From: Angomonas deanei
Taxonomy: Eukaryota > Euglenozoa > Kinetoplastea > Trypanosomatida > Trypanosomatidae
Assembly: GCA_903995115.1 (NCBI GenBank)
Contig: LR877146.1
Coordinates: forward strand, 620,001 to 684,000
Length of the DNA: 64,000 bases
Direction of reading: 5' to 3'
Shown: positions 1-12,500 of the stretch, one piece after another
How the letters are laid out: every line of letters begins with the position of its first letter
Numbering within the stretch: the stretch's first letter is position 1
Notes under the pieces: model-generated
The model's input: only the letters and a program-made list of their open reading frames with translations
The model's database searches: none
Told to the model about the DNA's origin: nothing
Position numbers and translations under genes: made by a program

Positions 1-603
1 AGTGACGAGACTTGTCTGACGTGCAACGCCGGTACCTCCCTCTCGAACGACAGCATGGCCTGTGTCACCACAATCCCTGGATGTGCCTCACACAACCCCA
101 ACGGTACCTGCAAGGACTGCAGTCCCACGTACTCTCTCTCCATCAGCGGTGACGCCTGCGTCCTGTGTCAGGTCAGCAACTGCACGCACTGTGATACCAC
201 TAACGTGTGTGCAACCTGCGCCGACGGCCTTGGTTTGTCGGATGCTGGTGCCTGTGTGGCCTGCGTGGATTCGAACTGCAAACAGTGCAGCGACAACGGC
301 AACACGTGCCTGGCGTACCTCGTAACAGAAGAGAAGAAAGAGAACGGCTTGCCGTGGTGGGCGTATCTCTGCATCGCGCTGGGCTGTCTGCTGTTGATTG
401 GATTGATTGTGTTTTTAATTCTGTTTCTGTGCAGGGAAAAAGGGGAGGACCCGCAGCCGACGAGCAAGGGCGACGCCGCGCCACAGGAAAGGACGAGATC
501 ATCAGTCCAGCGGGGCACTACGGCCATGGAGGGCAGTGAGTCCGACAGCATATCATTCAGTGAGGGGAACTCTGACAACGGAAGCGATTCTGACTGGCTG
601 TAA
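1..603 (+). CDS. CxxC-rich type I surface protein, 5' truncated by the window
   Basis: The reading frame is open from the first base to the TAA at 601-603, so the N-terminus lies left of the window; about 200 residues are visible. The ectodomain is made of cysteine pairs (CLTC, CKDC, CVLC, CATC). It includes a stretch ending in CVTTIP that resembles the repeat unit of the giant protein at 3515-17722, so repeats probably continue to the left. The module CVDSNCKQC leads to a Lys/Glu-rich linker, then Trp-Trp and a membrane segment of about 25 residues near 352-432. The cytoplasmic tail of about 55 residues is acidic and Ser-rich. This points to a type I plasma-membrane protein with a disulphide-rich ectodomain. 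The same tail architecture recurs in the genes at 1093 and 3515. The ligand or function is unknown. Confidence 0.85.
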   Translation, partial: SDETCLTCNAGTSLSNDSMACVTTIPGCASHNPNGTCKDCSPTYSLSISGDACVLCQVSNCTHCDTTNVCATCADGLGLSDAGACVACVDSNCKQCSDNGNTCLAYLVTEEKKENGLPWWAYLCIALGCLLLIGLIVFLILFLCREKGEDPQPTSKGDAAPQERTRSSVQRGTTAMEGSESDSISFSEGNSDNGSDSDWL

Positions 604-1049
604 ACGGTCTAACTATTTTTTTTTCTTTCTGATTTACTTGTTTTATTGTATCTCCTTCCTATAGAACTTTTTTTTAAGATGCATTCTTCTTTTCAGTACT
701 TTATTTGATGTAATTAAGGTTTTCTTTTCTTTTTTTTTTTTGATTTACTTGTTTTACTGGAATCCCTTCCTGTAGAACTTTTTAAAAATGCATTTTTCCT
801 GCAGTTCTTCATTTGATGTAATTAAGGTTTTCTTTTTAACTTTTCCTCTGCAGTTTAACACATCTCTACCCAATGAGAGATGTAGACAAAAAAGGTTTTT
901 TTTTTTTTGATAATGTCTGGACGGTTTTTTTTTCTACGGAATGAGAAACGTTTTGCACTTTTTGTCTTTATTAAGATTTATTTTATCCCACATATGCCGG
1001 ATTGCTCGTACTGACGGTATTACACTACCTTCCCCTTATTCTCCGCTGT
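604..1049 (+). other. Intergenic region with poly-T tracts and a tandem 111-bp duplication
   Basis: No gene is visible. The region holds long T runs and two tandem copies of a roughly 111-bp segment (630-740 and 741-about 838). Both copies contain TGATTTACTTGTTTTA, a TTCCT.TAGAAC motif and ATTTGATGTAATTAAGG. The copies differ by substitutions and by T-tract length. The segment probably forms the 3' UTR of the upstream surface protein gene. Confidence 0.6.
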
Positions 1050-1051
1050 AG
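1024..1051 (+). promoter_or_regulatory. Probable trans-splice acceptor (pyrimidine tract plus AG)
   Basis: A pyrimidine-rich stretch at about 1024-1048 ends in AG at 1050-1051. The first ATG after it is at 1093. An acceptor here would exclude any start upstream of 1052, which bears on how the next gene is read. Confidence 0.5.
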
Positions 1052-1092
1052 ACTACTCTTTTTCAACTACTTCACGATCACACTTGTTTCCC

Positions 1093-1898
1093 ATGGACGT
1101 GCGACGCGCATTTGTCTTCCTTCTGTTGCTGCGCTAACGATTCTGACGACCAGTGTCCGTGCAGCGTGTGCCAATGTGTGCGCACAGTGTGCGGACGGGT
1201 ACAACTTCACCACGAACCAAACCGCCTGTGCGACATGCGGCATTCAGAACTGCAGCAGCTGTGACCGGAACGAGTTCTGTGCACAGTGCGCGGATGGGTT
1301 CGGCGTGTCGGACTTGGGCTTCTGTTCCACCTGTGTGGATACGGACTGCAAGCGCTGCGTTGCCAACGGCGTGGACTGCGTCGAGTACTACACCCCCAGA
1401 AACAAAGAGGATGAAAAGAAAAAGAAAAAAGGCATGCCGTGGTGGGTGTATCTCTCTATCGTGCTGGGCTGCCTAGGTGTGATTGCCGTGCTTGTGTTCT
1501 TTATCGTGCAGCTGTGCAAGGATGACGAAGATGAAGAGATTGTTGCGAGATCGCGGAGAAACACAGATGTGAACCCTTTGGCATCGCCCAGCAAACCTTC
1601 AAAAAGCGAATATGTCACACCAGTAGGAAGTATCCTTCCAACCACGGAAGAAGACGACGTCGTGTTGATAAGAGAAACCCCACCACAAGAAGACGTTGTT
1701 GCCGAGCCTTCGGTGATACCCCGCAGAAGTCGCCGTACAACCCGTAACTCTACTTTCCTCTCCGGTGTCGACGCGGAAGAAGGGAATGAAACTGAGGATG
1801 CGGCACTAAATGAACTTGCCGATTCGGCCGCATCCCCGCGACGGAGACGGCGGTCGGTGTCGTTTCTCGAAAATAACGATGGAGGCATGGATTTCTAA
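1093..1898 (+). CDS. Short CxxC-rich surface protein, frame-broken after the signal peptide
   Basis: The first ATG after the acceptor (1093) encodes MDVRRAFVFLLLLR and then a TAA. The next frame continues as LTILTTSVRAACANVC and stays open to 1898. Together the two parts look like a signal peptide followed by the mature protein. The long frame has no ATG until deep inside, so it cannot start on its own. The span is 806 nt, 3n+2, which means one base missing or two extra near 1120-1135. The mature part has CxxC pairs (CAQC, CATC, CSTC), the module CVDTDCKRC, a Lys-rich linker, Trp-Trp, a membrane segment around 1440-1515 and an acidic tail ending in an Arg-rich SVSF motif. It is a short paralogue of its two neighbours without the repeat array. 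It may be a pseudogene, or the break may be an assembly error. Confidence 0.7.
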
Positions 1899-2461
1899 AT
1901 TCCCGAGATCCAAGTGTCAAAGCATGTATAAATATATTTCTTGTGTTGTATTTTAAATAGGTATAAAATGATAGGCGGCAATAATGCTCCTGATAGATAT
2001 TTTTTTACTTTTTTTTTTGGTTGACTATTGTTTTCAAAAAGCGCTAATGACGAAGAACGACGTTTATTAATCAACCTCCTTTGTTGATGTATTAATTTTA
2101 GTTTAAGATCGTTTTTTTAATTAATTTGGGCAAATTTTTTTTGGTTTATCTTTTTTTCTGTAAAATAACTCTTTGGAAACTTTGTTCGCTCCATTTTTAC
2201 AATATCGTCCGTTTTTAGTCTTTATTTACCTTGTAGTGGAGTTTGATAAATACCTTTTATTTCCCTTTATATATGTTTTATTTTGCCTTCTGTCTTTTTT
2301 TTTTTTGATGTTAACTTCACGTATTCACTTGCAGGGTTTAGTCCTTTTAAACGGTTCTCACCTTCTCTCTGTTTCTTCTTTTTTTCCGTGTCAACAACTA
2401 TCTTTCTTCAAGTCCTCTTTTTGGCTTTATTAACTCCTACTCACAAACTCCACTTCCATCC
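1899..2461 (+). other. AT-rich intergenic region
   Basis: Low-complexity T- and A-rich sequence with no supportable gene. Pyrimidine-rich stretches between about 2290 and 2410 end in AG at 2411-2412, a plausible splice acceptor for the gene starting at 2462. Confidence 0.5.
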
Positions 2462-3031
2462 ATGTTCGGCGGTACCCCCCAAGATCGTGACCAGCAGCAC
2501 AGCACCATCTACAACGCAGACTCTAACGGCAATGGCTACACCACCGGTTCTGCCGGGAAGGCGAGCTACAGCCGGAAGGTGAAGCCAGGTGAAGATGTCT
2601 CCAAGGTGTCGCAGGCGTCAGCCAACGCGCACGTCCAGCGTGGTAGCGAGCCGGTCCGTGAAAGCGGCCGCAACGCACAAGACCTCAACGCCAACGACCT
2701 CCCGGAGGAGCAAATGCACTACGCCCACGTCGTCATGCAGGAGAGCGACCCCTACTACAACCAGCGCCACCAGGTAAACGAGGTACGCACCGAGGCATTC
2801 GCCAACGGCGAGATCCCCGTCTCCGGGGCTCGTGAGAACCCCCTACGGAACGCTCGCCCATACGGCGACGGTGTCCAGCAGCAGATGATGATGCAGCAGC
2901 ACATGATGATGCAGCAGCAGTACATGCAACAGCAGTTAATGATGCAACACCAGATGATGATGGGCGGATACGGTAACGGAAACGGTGGCCAGGGTGGAAT
3001 GGGCTATAACAACCAAATGGGACCTCAGTAG
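2462..3031 (+). CDS. Hypothetical protein with Met/Gln-rich C-terminus
   Basis: The protein is 189 residues long, from ATG 2462 to TAG at 3029-3031. I do not recognise the family. It is hydrophilic, with no signal peptide or membrane segment. Residues 1-130 are rich in Asn, Ser, Glu and Arg and look disordered. Residues about 140-170 are almost entirely Met and Gln (QQMMMQQHMMMQQQ and similar), followed by a Gly/Asn tail. Such low-complexity tails often drive self-association or RNA-granule localisation, but that is inference. It lies between two members of the cysteine-rich surface family without resembling them. Codon use is GC-rich at third positions like its neighbours, which supports real coding. 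Confidence 0.75.
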   Translation: MFGGTPQDRDQQHSTIYNADSNGNGYTTGSAGKASYSRKVKPGEDVSKVSQASANAHVQRGSEPVRESGRNAQDLNANDLPEEQMHYAHVVMQESDPYYNQRHQVNEVRTEAFANGEIPVSGARENPLRNARPYGDGVQQQMMMQQHMMMQQQYMQQQLMMQHQMMMGGYGNGNGGQGGMGYNNQMGPQ

Positions 3032-3514
3032 TGATTGCACGCCAGACAAAAAAACAAAAAAAAAACAGTGTCAATGTATGTATTCACGGCGGAGCCTTTT
3101 TCTTTTTTTCGTGATGATTATTTTTTGTACCAATTTTTTCTTTACCGCTCGGAAAGAAAGAAGTGTACTTTTTTTTTTTTCAATTGATGTCTCCTCCTCT
3201 TCCGTTTGATTACTTCTGTCATATCAGTTGAAATTTTTTTTTATTTTTACATTGATGTGAGCTTTCCGTACTTTTCACTTTTTCTTTGCGCGTTGTCCCT
3301 AACATGTAAGTATTGTCATCGGAAAGTACCTGTTAAATAAACTCAGTGGAGAATCACTATACCCTCACTACGTGTACTCGTACACTTCAGCATTACCTTT
3401 CTTACAACACACCCGTCCCCTTTCCCTCTCTCTCTCTCTCTCTCTCTCCCCAACTGCCCATACAGAACGGCACCACAAGGCGAAGCCACACCACTTCCCC
3501 ACTCTCGAGGTGTG
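3032..3514 (+). promoter_or_regulatory. Intergenic region with (CT)n tract and splice acceptor for the giant gene
   Basis: T-rich 3' UTR-like sequence is followed by a (CT)n pyrimidine tract at about 3422-3450. An AG at 3464-3465 follows it, about 50 nt before the ATG at 3515. The arrangement is a textbook kinetoplastid trans-splice acceptor. Nothing else is seen in this stretch. Confidence 0.65.
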
Positions 3515-6500
3515 ATGCGGTTCACCCCTACACACCAGCACACGCACACATCCTTTTTCCTTGTTATCCTGTTGATACTTACCGTCCCTTCCCTCGCCGC
3601 GGCCGTTACCATTCCACACTGTAGCACATACAGCAGCGACACCCAATGTGAGAACTGCGACACCGGCTTCTCGACGTCGTCGGACCAGTCGGTCTGCGTG
3701 ACGACCATTACGCACTGCGATGTCTACGCCAACGACGGCAAGTGCACCACCTGCGACTCCGGCTTCTCGACGTCGGCGGACCAGTCGGTCTGCGTGACGA
3801 CCATTACGCACTGCGAGGTCTACGCCAACGACGGCAAGTGCACCACCTGCGACACCGGCTTCTCGACGTCGGCGGACCAGTCGGTCTGCGTGACGACCAT
3901 TGCGAACTGCGATGTCTACGCCAACGACGGCAAGTGCACCACCTGCGACTCCGGCTTCTCGACGTCGGCGGACCAGTCGGTCTGCGTGACGACCATTGCG
4001 AACTGCGATGTCTACGCCAACGACGGCAAGTGCACCACCTGCGACTCCGGCTTCTCGACGTCGGCGGACCAGTCGGTCTGCGTGACGACCATTGCGAACT
4101 GCGATGTCTACGCCAACGACGGCAAGTGCACCACCTGCGACTCCGGCTTCTCGACGTCGGCGGACCAGTCGGTCTGCGTGACGACCATCACGAACTGCGA
4201 TGTCTACGCCAACGACGGCAAGTGCACCACCTGCGACTCCGGCTTCTCGACGTCGGCGGACCAGTCGGTCTGCGTGACGACCATTACGCACTGCGAGGTC
4301 TACGCCAACGACGGCAAGTGCACCACCTGCGACACCGGCTTCTCGACGTCGGCGGACCAGTCGGTCTGCGTGACGACCATTACGCACTGCGAGGTCTACG
4401 CCAACGACGGCAAGTGCACCACCTGCGACACCGGCTTCTCGACGTCGGCGGACCAGTCGGTCTGCGTGACGACCATTGCGAACTGCGATGTCTACGCCAA
4501 CGACGGCAAGTGCACCACCTGCGACACCGGCTTCTCGACGTCGGCGGACCAGTCGGTCTGCGTGACGACCATTGCGAACTGCGATGTCTACGCCAACGAC
4601 GGCAAGTGCACCACCTGCGACACCGGCTTCTCGACGTCGGCGGACCAGTCGGTCTGCGTGACGACCATCACGAACTGCGATGTCTACGCCAACGACGGCA
4701 AGTGCACCACCTGCGACACCGGCTTCTCGACGTCGGCGGACCAGTCGGTCTGCGTGACGACCATTACGAACTGCGAGGTCTACGCCAACGACGGCAAGTG
4801 CACCACCTGCGACTCCGGCTTCTCGACGTCGGCGGACCAGTCGGTCTGCGTGACGACCATTGCGAACTGCGAGGTCTACGCCAACGACGGCAAGTGCACC
4901 ACCTGCGACTCCGGCTTCTCGACGTCGGCGGACCAGTCGGTCTGCGTGACGACCATTGCGAACTGCGAGGTCTACGCCAACGACGGCAAGTGCACCACCT
5001 GCGACACCGGCTTCTCGACGTCGGCGGACCAGTCGGTCTGCGTGACGACCATTACGAACTGCGAGGTCTACGCCAACGACGGCAAGTGCACCACCTGCGA
5101 CACCGGCTTCTCGACGTCGGCGGACCAGTCGGTCTGCGTGACGACCATTACGCACTGCGAGGTCTACGCCAACGACGGCAAGTGCACCACCTGCGACACC
5201 GGCTTCTCGACGTCGGCGGACCAGTCGGTCTGCGTGACGACCATTGCGAACTGCGATGTCTACGCCAACGACGGCAAGTGCACCACCTGCGACACCGGCT
5301 TCTCGACGTCGGCGGACCAGTCGGTCTGCGTGACGACCATTGCGAACTGCGAGGTCTACGCCAACGACGGCAAGTGCACCACCTGCGACTCCGGCTTCTC
5401 GACGTCGGCGGACCAGTCGGTCTGCGTGACGACCATTGCGAACTGCGATGTCTACGCCAACGACGGCAAGTGCACCACCTGCGACACCGGCTTCTCGACG
5501 TCGGCGGACCAGTCGGTCTGCGTGACGACCATTACGCACTGCGAGGTCTACGCCAACGACGGCAAGTGCACCACCTGCGACACCGGCTTCTCGACGTCGG
5601 CGGACCAGTCGGTCTGCGTGACGACCATTACGCACTGCGATGTCTACGCCAACGACGGCAAGTGCACCACCTGCGACACCGGCTTCTCGACGTCGGCGGA
5701 CCAGTCGGTCTGCGTGACGACCATTGCGAACTGCGAGGTCTACGCCAACGACGGCAAGTGCACCACCTGCGACACCGGCTTCTCGACGTCGGCGGACCAG
5801 TCGGTCTGCGTGACGACCATTACGCACTGCGATGTCTACGCCAACGACGGCAAGTGCACCACCTGCGACACCGGCTTCTCGACGTCGGCGGACCAGTCGG
5901 TCTGCGTGACGACCATTACGCACTGCGAGGTCTACGCCAACGACGGCAAGTGCACCACCTGCGACACCGGCTTCTCGACGTCGGCGGACCAGTCGGTCTG
6001 CGTGACGACCATTACGAACTGCGAGGTCTACGCCAACGACGGCAAGTGCACCACCTGCGACTCCGGCTTCTCGACGTCGGCGGACCAGTCGGTCTGCGTG
6101 ACGACCATTGCGAACTGCGATGTCTACGCCAACGACGGCAAGTGCACCACCTGCGACACCGGCTTCTCGACGTCGGCGGACCAGTCGGTCTGCGTGACGA
6201 CCATTACGCACTGCGATGTCTACGCCAACGACGGCAAGTGCACCACCTGCGACTCCGGCTTCTCGACGTCGGCGGACCAGTCGGTCTGCGTGACGACCAT
6301 CACGAACTGCGAGGTCTACGCCAACGACGGCAAGTGCACCACCTGCGACACCGGCTTCTCGACGTCGGCGGACCAGTCGGTCTGCGTGACGACCATTGCG
6401 AACTGCGATGTCTACGCCAACGACGGCAAGTGCACCACCTGCGACTCCGGCTTCTCGACGTCGGCGGACCAGTCGGTCTGCGTGACGACCATTGCGAACT

Positions 6501-9500
6501 GCGAGGTCTACGCCAACGACGGCAAGTGCACCACCTGCGACACCGGCTTCTCGACGTCGGCGGACCAGTCGGTCTGCGTGACGACCATTGCGAACTGCGA
6601 GGTCTACGCCAACGACGGCAAGTGCACCACCTGCGACACCGGCTTCTCGACGTCGGCGGACCAGTCGGTCTGCGTGACGACCATTACGAACTGCGATGTC
6701 TACGCCAACGACGGCAAGTGCACCACCTGCGACTCCGGCTTCTCGACGTCGGCGGACCAGTCGGTCTGCGTGACGACCATTACGAACTGCGATGTCTACG
6801 CCAACGACGGCAAGTGCACCACCTGCGACACCGGCTTCTCGACGTCGGCGGACCAGTCGGTCTGCGTGACGACCATTGCGAACTGCGAGGTCTACGCCAA
6901 CGACGGCAAGTGCACCACCTGCGACACCGGCTTCTCGACGTCGGCGGACCAGTCGGTCTGCGTGACGACCATTGCGAACTGCGATGTCTACGCCAACGAC
7001 GGCAAGTGCACCACCTGCGACACCGGCTTCTCGACGTCGGCGGACCAGTCGGTCTGCGTGACGACCATTGCGAACTGCGAGGTCTACGCCAACGACGGCA
7101 AGTGCACCACCTGCGACACCGGCTTCTCGACGTCGGCGGACCAGTCGGTCTGCGTGACGACCATTGCGAACTGCGATGTCTACGCCAACGACGGCAAGTG
7201 CACCACCTGCGACACCGGCTTCTCGACGTCGGCGGACCAGTCGGTCTGCGTGACGACCATTACGCACTGCGATGTCTACGCCAACGACGGCAAGTGCACC
7301 ACCTGCGACTCCGGCTTCTCGACGTCGGCGGACCAGTCGGTCTGCGTGACGACCATTGCGAACTGCGATGTCTACGCCAACGACGGCAAGTGCACCACCT
7401 GCGACACCGGCTTCTCGACGTCGGCGGACCAGTCGGTCTGCGTGACGACCATTGCGAACTGCGATGTCTACGCCAACGACGGCAAGTGCACCACCTGCGA
7501 CTCCGGCTTCTCGACGTCGGCGGACCAGTCGGTCTGCGTGACGACCATCACGAACTGCGAGGTCTACGCCAACGACGGCAAGTGCACCACCTGCGACACC
7601 GGCTTCTCGACGTCGGCGGACCAGTCGGTCTGCGTGACGACCATTGCGAACTGCGATGTCTACGCCAACGACGGCAAGTGCACCACCTGCGACACCGGCT
7701 TCTCGACGTCGGCGGACCAGTCGGTCTGCGTGACGACCATTACGAACTGCGATGTCTACGCCAACGACGGCAAGTGCACCACCTGCGACTCCGGCTTCTC
7801 GACGTCGGCGGACCAGTCGGTCTGCGTGACGACCATTGCGAACTGCGAGGTCTACGCCAACGACGGCAAGTGCACCACCTGCGACACCGGCTTCTCGACG
7901 TCGGCGGACCAGTCGGTCTGCGTGACGACCATTGCGAACTGCGATGTCTACGCCAACGACGGCAAGTGCACCACCTGCGACACCGGCTTCTCGACGTCGG
8001 CGGACCAGTCGGTCTGCGTGACGACCATTGCGAACTGCGAGGTCTACGCCAACGACGGCAAGTGCACCACCTGCGACTCCGGCTTCTCGACGTCGGCGGA
8101 CCAGTCGGTCTGCGTGACGACCATTGCGAACTGCGAGGTCTACGCCAACGACGGCAAGTGCACCACCTGCGACTCCGGCTTCTCGACGTCGGCGGACCAG
8201 TCGGTCTGCGTGACGACCATTGCGAACTGCGAGGTCTACGCCAACGACGGCAAGTGCACCACCTGCGACACCGGCTTCTCGACGTCGGCGGACCAGTCGG
8301 TCTGCGTGACGACCATTGCGAACTGCGAGGTCTACGCCAACGACGGCAAGTGCACCACCTGCGACACCGGCTTCTCGACGTCGGCGGACCAGTCGGTCTG
8401 CGTGACGACCATTGCGAACTGCGATGTCTACGCCAACGACGGCAAGTGCACCACCTGCGACTCCGGCTTCTCGACGTCGGCGGACCAGTCGGTCTGCGTG
8501 ACGACCATTGCGAACTGCGAGGTCTACGCCAACGACGGCAAGTGCACCACCTGCGACACCGGCTTCTCGACGTCGGCGGACCAGTCGGTCTGCGTGACGA
8601 CCATTACGAACTGCGAGGTCTACGCCAACGACGGCAAGTGCACCACCTGCGACACCGGCTTCTCGACGTCGGCGGACCAGTCGGTCTGCGTGACGACCAT
8701 CACGAACTGCGATGTCTACGCCAACGACGGCAAGTGCACCACCTGCGACACCGGCTTCTCGACGTCGGCGGACCAGTCGGTCTGCGTGACGACCATTACG
8801 AACTGCGATGTCTACGCCAACGACGGCAAGTGCACCACCTGCGACACCGGCTTCTCGACGTCGGCGGACCAGTCGGTCTGCGTGACGACCATTACGAACT
8901 GCGAGGTCTACGCCAACGACGGCAAGTGCACCACCTGCGACTCCGGCTTCTCGACGTCGGCGGACCAGTCGGTCTGCGTGACGACCATTGCGAACTGCGA
9001 GGTCTACGCCAACGACGGCAAGTGCACCACCTGCGACACCGGCTTCTCGACGTCGGCGGACCAGTCGGTCTGCGTGACGACCATTGCGAACTGCGATGTC
9101 TACGCCAACGACGGCAAGTGCACCACCTGCGACACCGGCTTCTCGACGTCGGCGGACCAGTCGGTCTGCGTGACGACCATCACGAACTGCGAGGTCTACG
9201 CCAACGACGGCAAGTGCACCACCTGCGACACCGGCTTCTCGACGTCGGCGGACCAGTCGGTCTGCGTGACGACCATTGCGAACTGCGAGGTCTACGCCAA
9301 CGACGGCAAGTGCACCACCTGCGACACCGGCTTCTCGACGTCGGCGGACCAGTCGGTCTGCGTGACGACCATTGCGAACTGCGAGGTCTACGCCAACGAC
9401 GGCAAGTGCACCACCTGCGACTCCGGCTTCTCGACGTCGGCGGACCAGTCGGTCTGCGTGACGACCATTGCGAACTGCGATGTCTACGCCAACGACGGCA

Positions 9501-12500
9501 AGTGCACCACCTGCGACACCGGCTTCTCGACGTCGGCGGACCAGTCGGTCTGCGTGACGACCATTGCGAACTGCGAGGTCTACGCCAACGACGGCAAGTG
9601 CACCACCTGCGACACCGGCTTCTCGACGTCGGCGGACCAGTCGGTCTGCGTGACGACCATTACGAACTGCGAGGTCTACGCCAACGACGGCAAGTGCACC
9701 ACCTGCGACACCGGCTTCTCGACGTCGGCGGACCAGTCGGTCTGCGTGACGACCATTACGAACTGCGAGGTCTACGCCAACGACGGCAAGTGCACCACCT
9801 GCGACTCCGGCTTCTCGACGTCGGCGGACCAGTCGGTCTGCGTGACGACCATTGCGAACTGCGAGGTCTACGCCAACGACGGCAAGTGCACCACCTGCGA
9901 CACCGGCTTCTCGACGTCGGCGGACCAGTCGGTCTGCGTGACGACCATTGCGAACTGCGAGGTCTACGCCAACGACGGCAAGTGCACCACCTGCGACACC
10001 GGCTTCTCGACGTCGGCGGACCAGTCGGTCTGCGTGACGACCATCACGAACTGCGAGGTCTACGCCAACGACGGCAAGTGCACCACCTGCGACTCCGGCT
10101 TCTCGACGTCGGCGGACCAGTCGGTCTGCGTGACGACCATTACGCACTGCGATGTCTACGCCAACGACGGCAAGTGCACCACCTGCGACTCCGGCTTCTC
10201 GACGTCGGCGGACCAGTCGGTCTGCGTGACGACCATTGCGAACTGCGAGGTCTACGCCAACGACGGCAAGTGCACCACCTGCGACTCCGGCTTCTCGACG
10301 TCGGCGGACCAGTCGGTCTGCGTGACGACCATTACGAACTGCGATGTCTACGCCAACGACGGCAAGTGCACCACCTGCGACACCGGCTTCTCGACGTCGG
10401 CGGACCAGTCGGTCTGCGTGACGACCATCACGAACTGCGATGTCTACGCCAACGACGGCAAGTGCACCACCTGCGACACCGGCTTCTCGACGTCGGCGGA
10501 CCAGTCGGTCTGCGTGACGACCATTGCGAACTGCGATGTCTACGCCAACGACGGCAAGTGCACCACCTGCGACACCGGCTTCTCGACGTCGGCGGACCAG
10601 TCGGTCTGCGTGACGACCATCACGAACTGCGAGGTCTACGCCAACGACGGCAAGTGCACCACCTGCGACTCCGGCTTCTCGACGTCGGCGGACCAGTCGG
10701 TCTGCGTGACGACCATTGCGAACTGCGAGGTCTACGCCAACGACGGCAAGTGCACCACCTGCGACACCGGCTTCTCGACGTCGGCGGACCAGTCGGTCTG
10801 CGTGACGACCATTACGCACTGCGATGTCTACGCCAACGACGGCAAGTGCACCACCTGCGACACCGGCTTCTCGACGTCGGCGGACCAGTCGGTCTGCGTG
10901 ACGACCATCACGAACTGCGAGGTCTACGCCAACGACGGCAAGTGCACCACCTGCGACACCGGCTTCTCGACGTCGGCGGACCAGTCGGTCTGCGTGACGA
11001 CCATTGCGAACTGCGAGGTCTACGCCAACGACGGCAAGTGCACCACCTGCGACACCGGCTTCTCGACGTCGGCGGACCAGTCGGTCTGCGTGACGACCAT
11101 TGCGAACTGCGATGTCTACGCCAACGACGGCAAGTGCACCACCTGCGACACCGGCTTCTCGACGTCGGCGGACCAGTCGGTCTGCGTGACGACCATTGCG
11201 AACTGCGATGTCTACGCCAACGACGGCAAGTGCACCACCTGCGACTCCGGCTTCTCGACGTCGGCGGACCAGTCGGTCTGCGTGACGACCATTGCGAACT
11301 GCGATGTCTACGCCAACGACGGCAAGTGCACCACCTGCGACTCCGGCTTCTCGACGTCGGCGGACCAGTCGGTCTGCGTGACGACCATTGCGAACTGCGA
11401 TGTCTACGCCAACGACGGCAAGTGCACCACCTGCGACACCGGCTTCTCGACGTCGGCGGACCAGTCGGTCTGCGTGACGACCATTGCGAACTGCGAGGTC
11501 TACGCCAACGACGGCAAGTGCACCACCTGCGACACCGGCTTCTCGACGTCGGCGGACCAGTCGGTCTGCGTGACGACCATTGCGAACTGCGATGTCTACG
11601 CCAACGACGGCAAGTGCACCACCTGCGACACCGGCTTCTCGACGTCGGCGGACCAGTCGGTCTGCGTGACGACCATTGCGAACTGCGATGTCTACGCCAA
11701 CGACGGCAAGTGCACCACCTGCGACACCGGCTTCTCGACGTCGGCGGACCAGTCGGTCTGCGTGACGACCATCACGAACTGCGATGTCTACGCCAACGAC
11801 GGCAAGTGCACCACCTGCGACACCGGCTTCTCGACGTCGGCGGACCAGTCGGTCTGCGTGACGACCATTGCGAACTGCGAGGTCTACGCCAACGACGGCA
11901 AGTGCACCACCTGCGACACCGGCTTCTCGACGTCGGCGGACCAGTCGGTCTGCGTGACGACCATTGCGAACTGCGATGTCTACGCCAACGACGGCAAGTG
12001 CACCACCTGCGACTCCGGCTTCTCGACGTCGGCGGACCAGTCGGTCTGCGTGACGACCATTACGAACTGCGAGGTCTACGCCAACGACGGCAAGTGCACC
12101 ACCTGCGACTCCGGCTTCTCGACGTCGGCGGACCAGTCGGTCTGCGTGACGACCATTGCGAACTGCGAGGTCTACGCCAACGACGGCAAGTGCACCACCT
12201 GCGACTCCGGCTTCTCGACGTCGGCGGACCAGTCGGTCTGCGTGACGACCATTGCGAACTGCGATGTCTACGCCAACGACGGCAAGTGCACCACCTGCGA
12301 CACCGGCTTCTCGACGTCGGCGGACCAGTCGGTCTGCGTGACGACCATTGCGAACTGCGAGGTCTACGCCAACGACGGCAAGTGCACCACCTGCGACACC
12401 GGCTTCTCGACGTCGGCGGACCAGTCGGTCTGCGTGACGACCATTGCGAACTGCGATGTCTACGCCAACGACGGCAAGTGCACCACCTGCGACACCGGCT

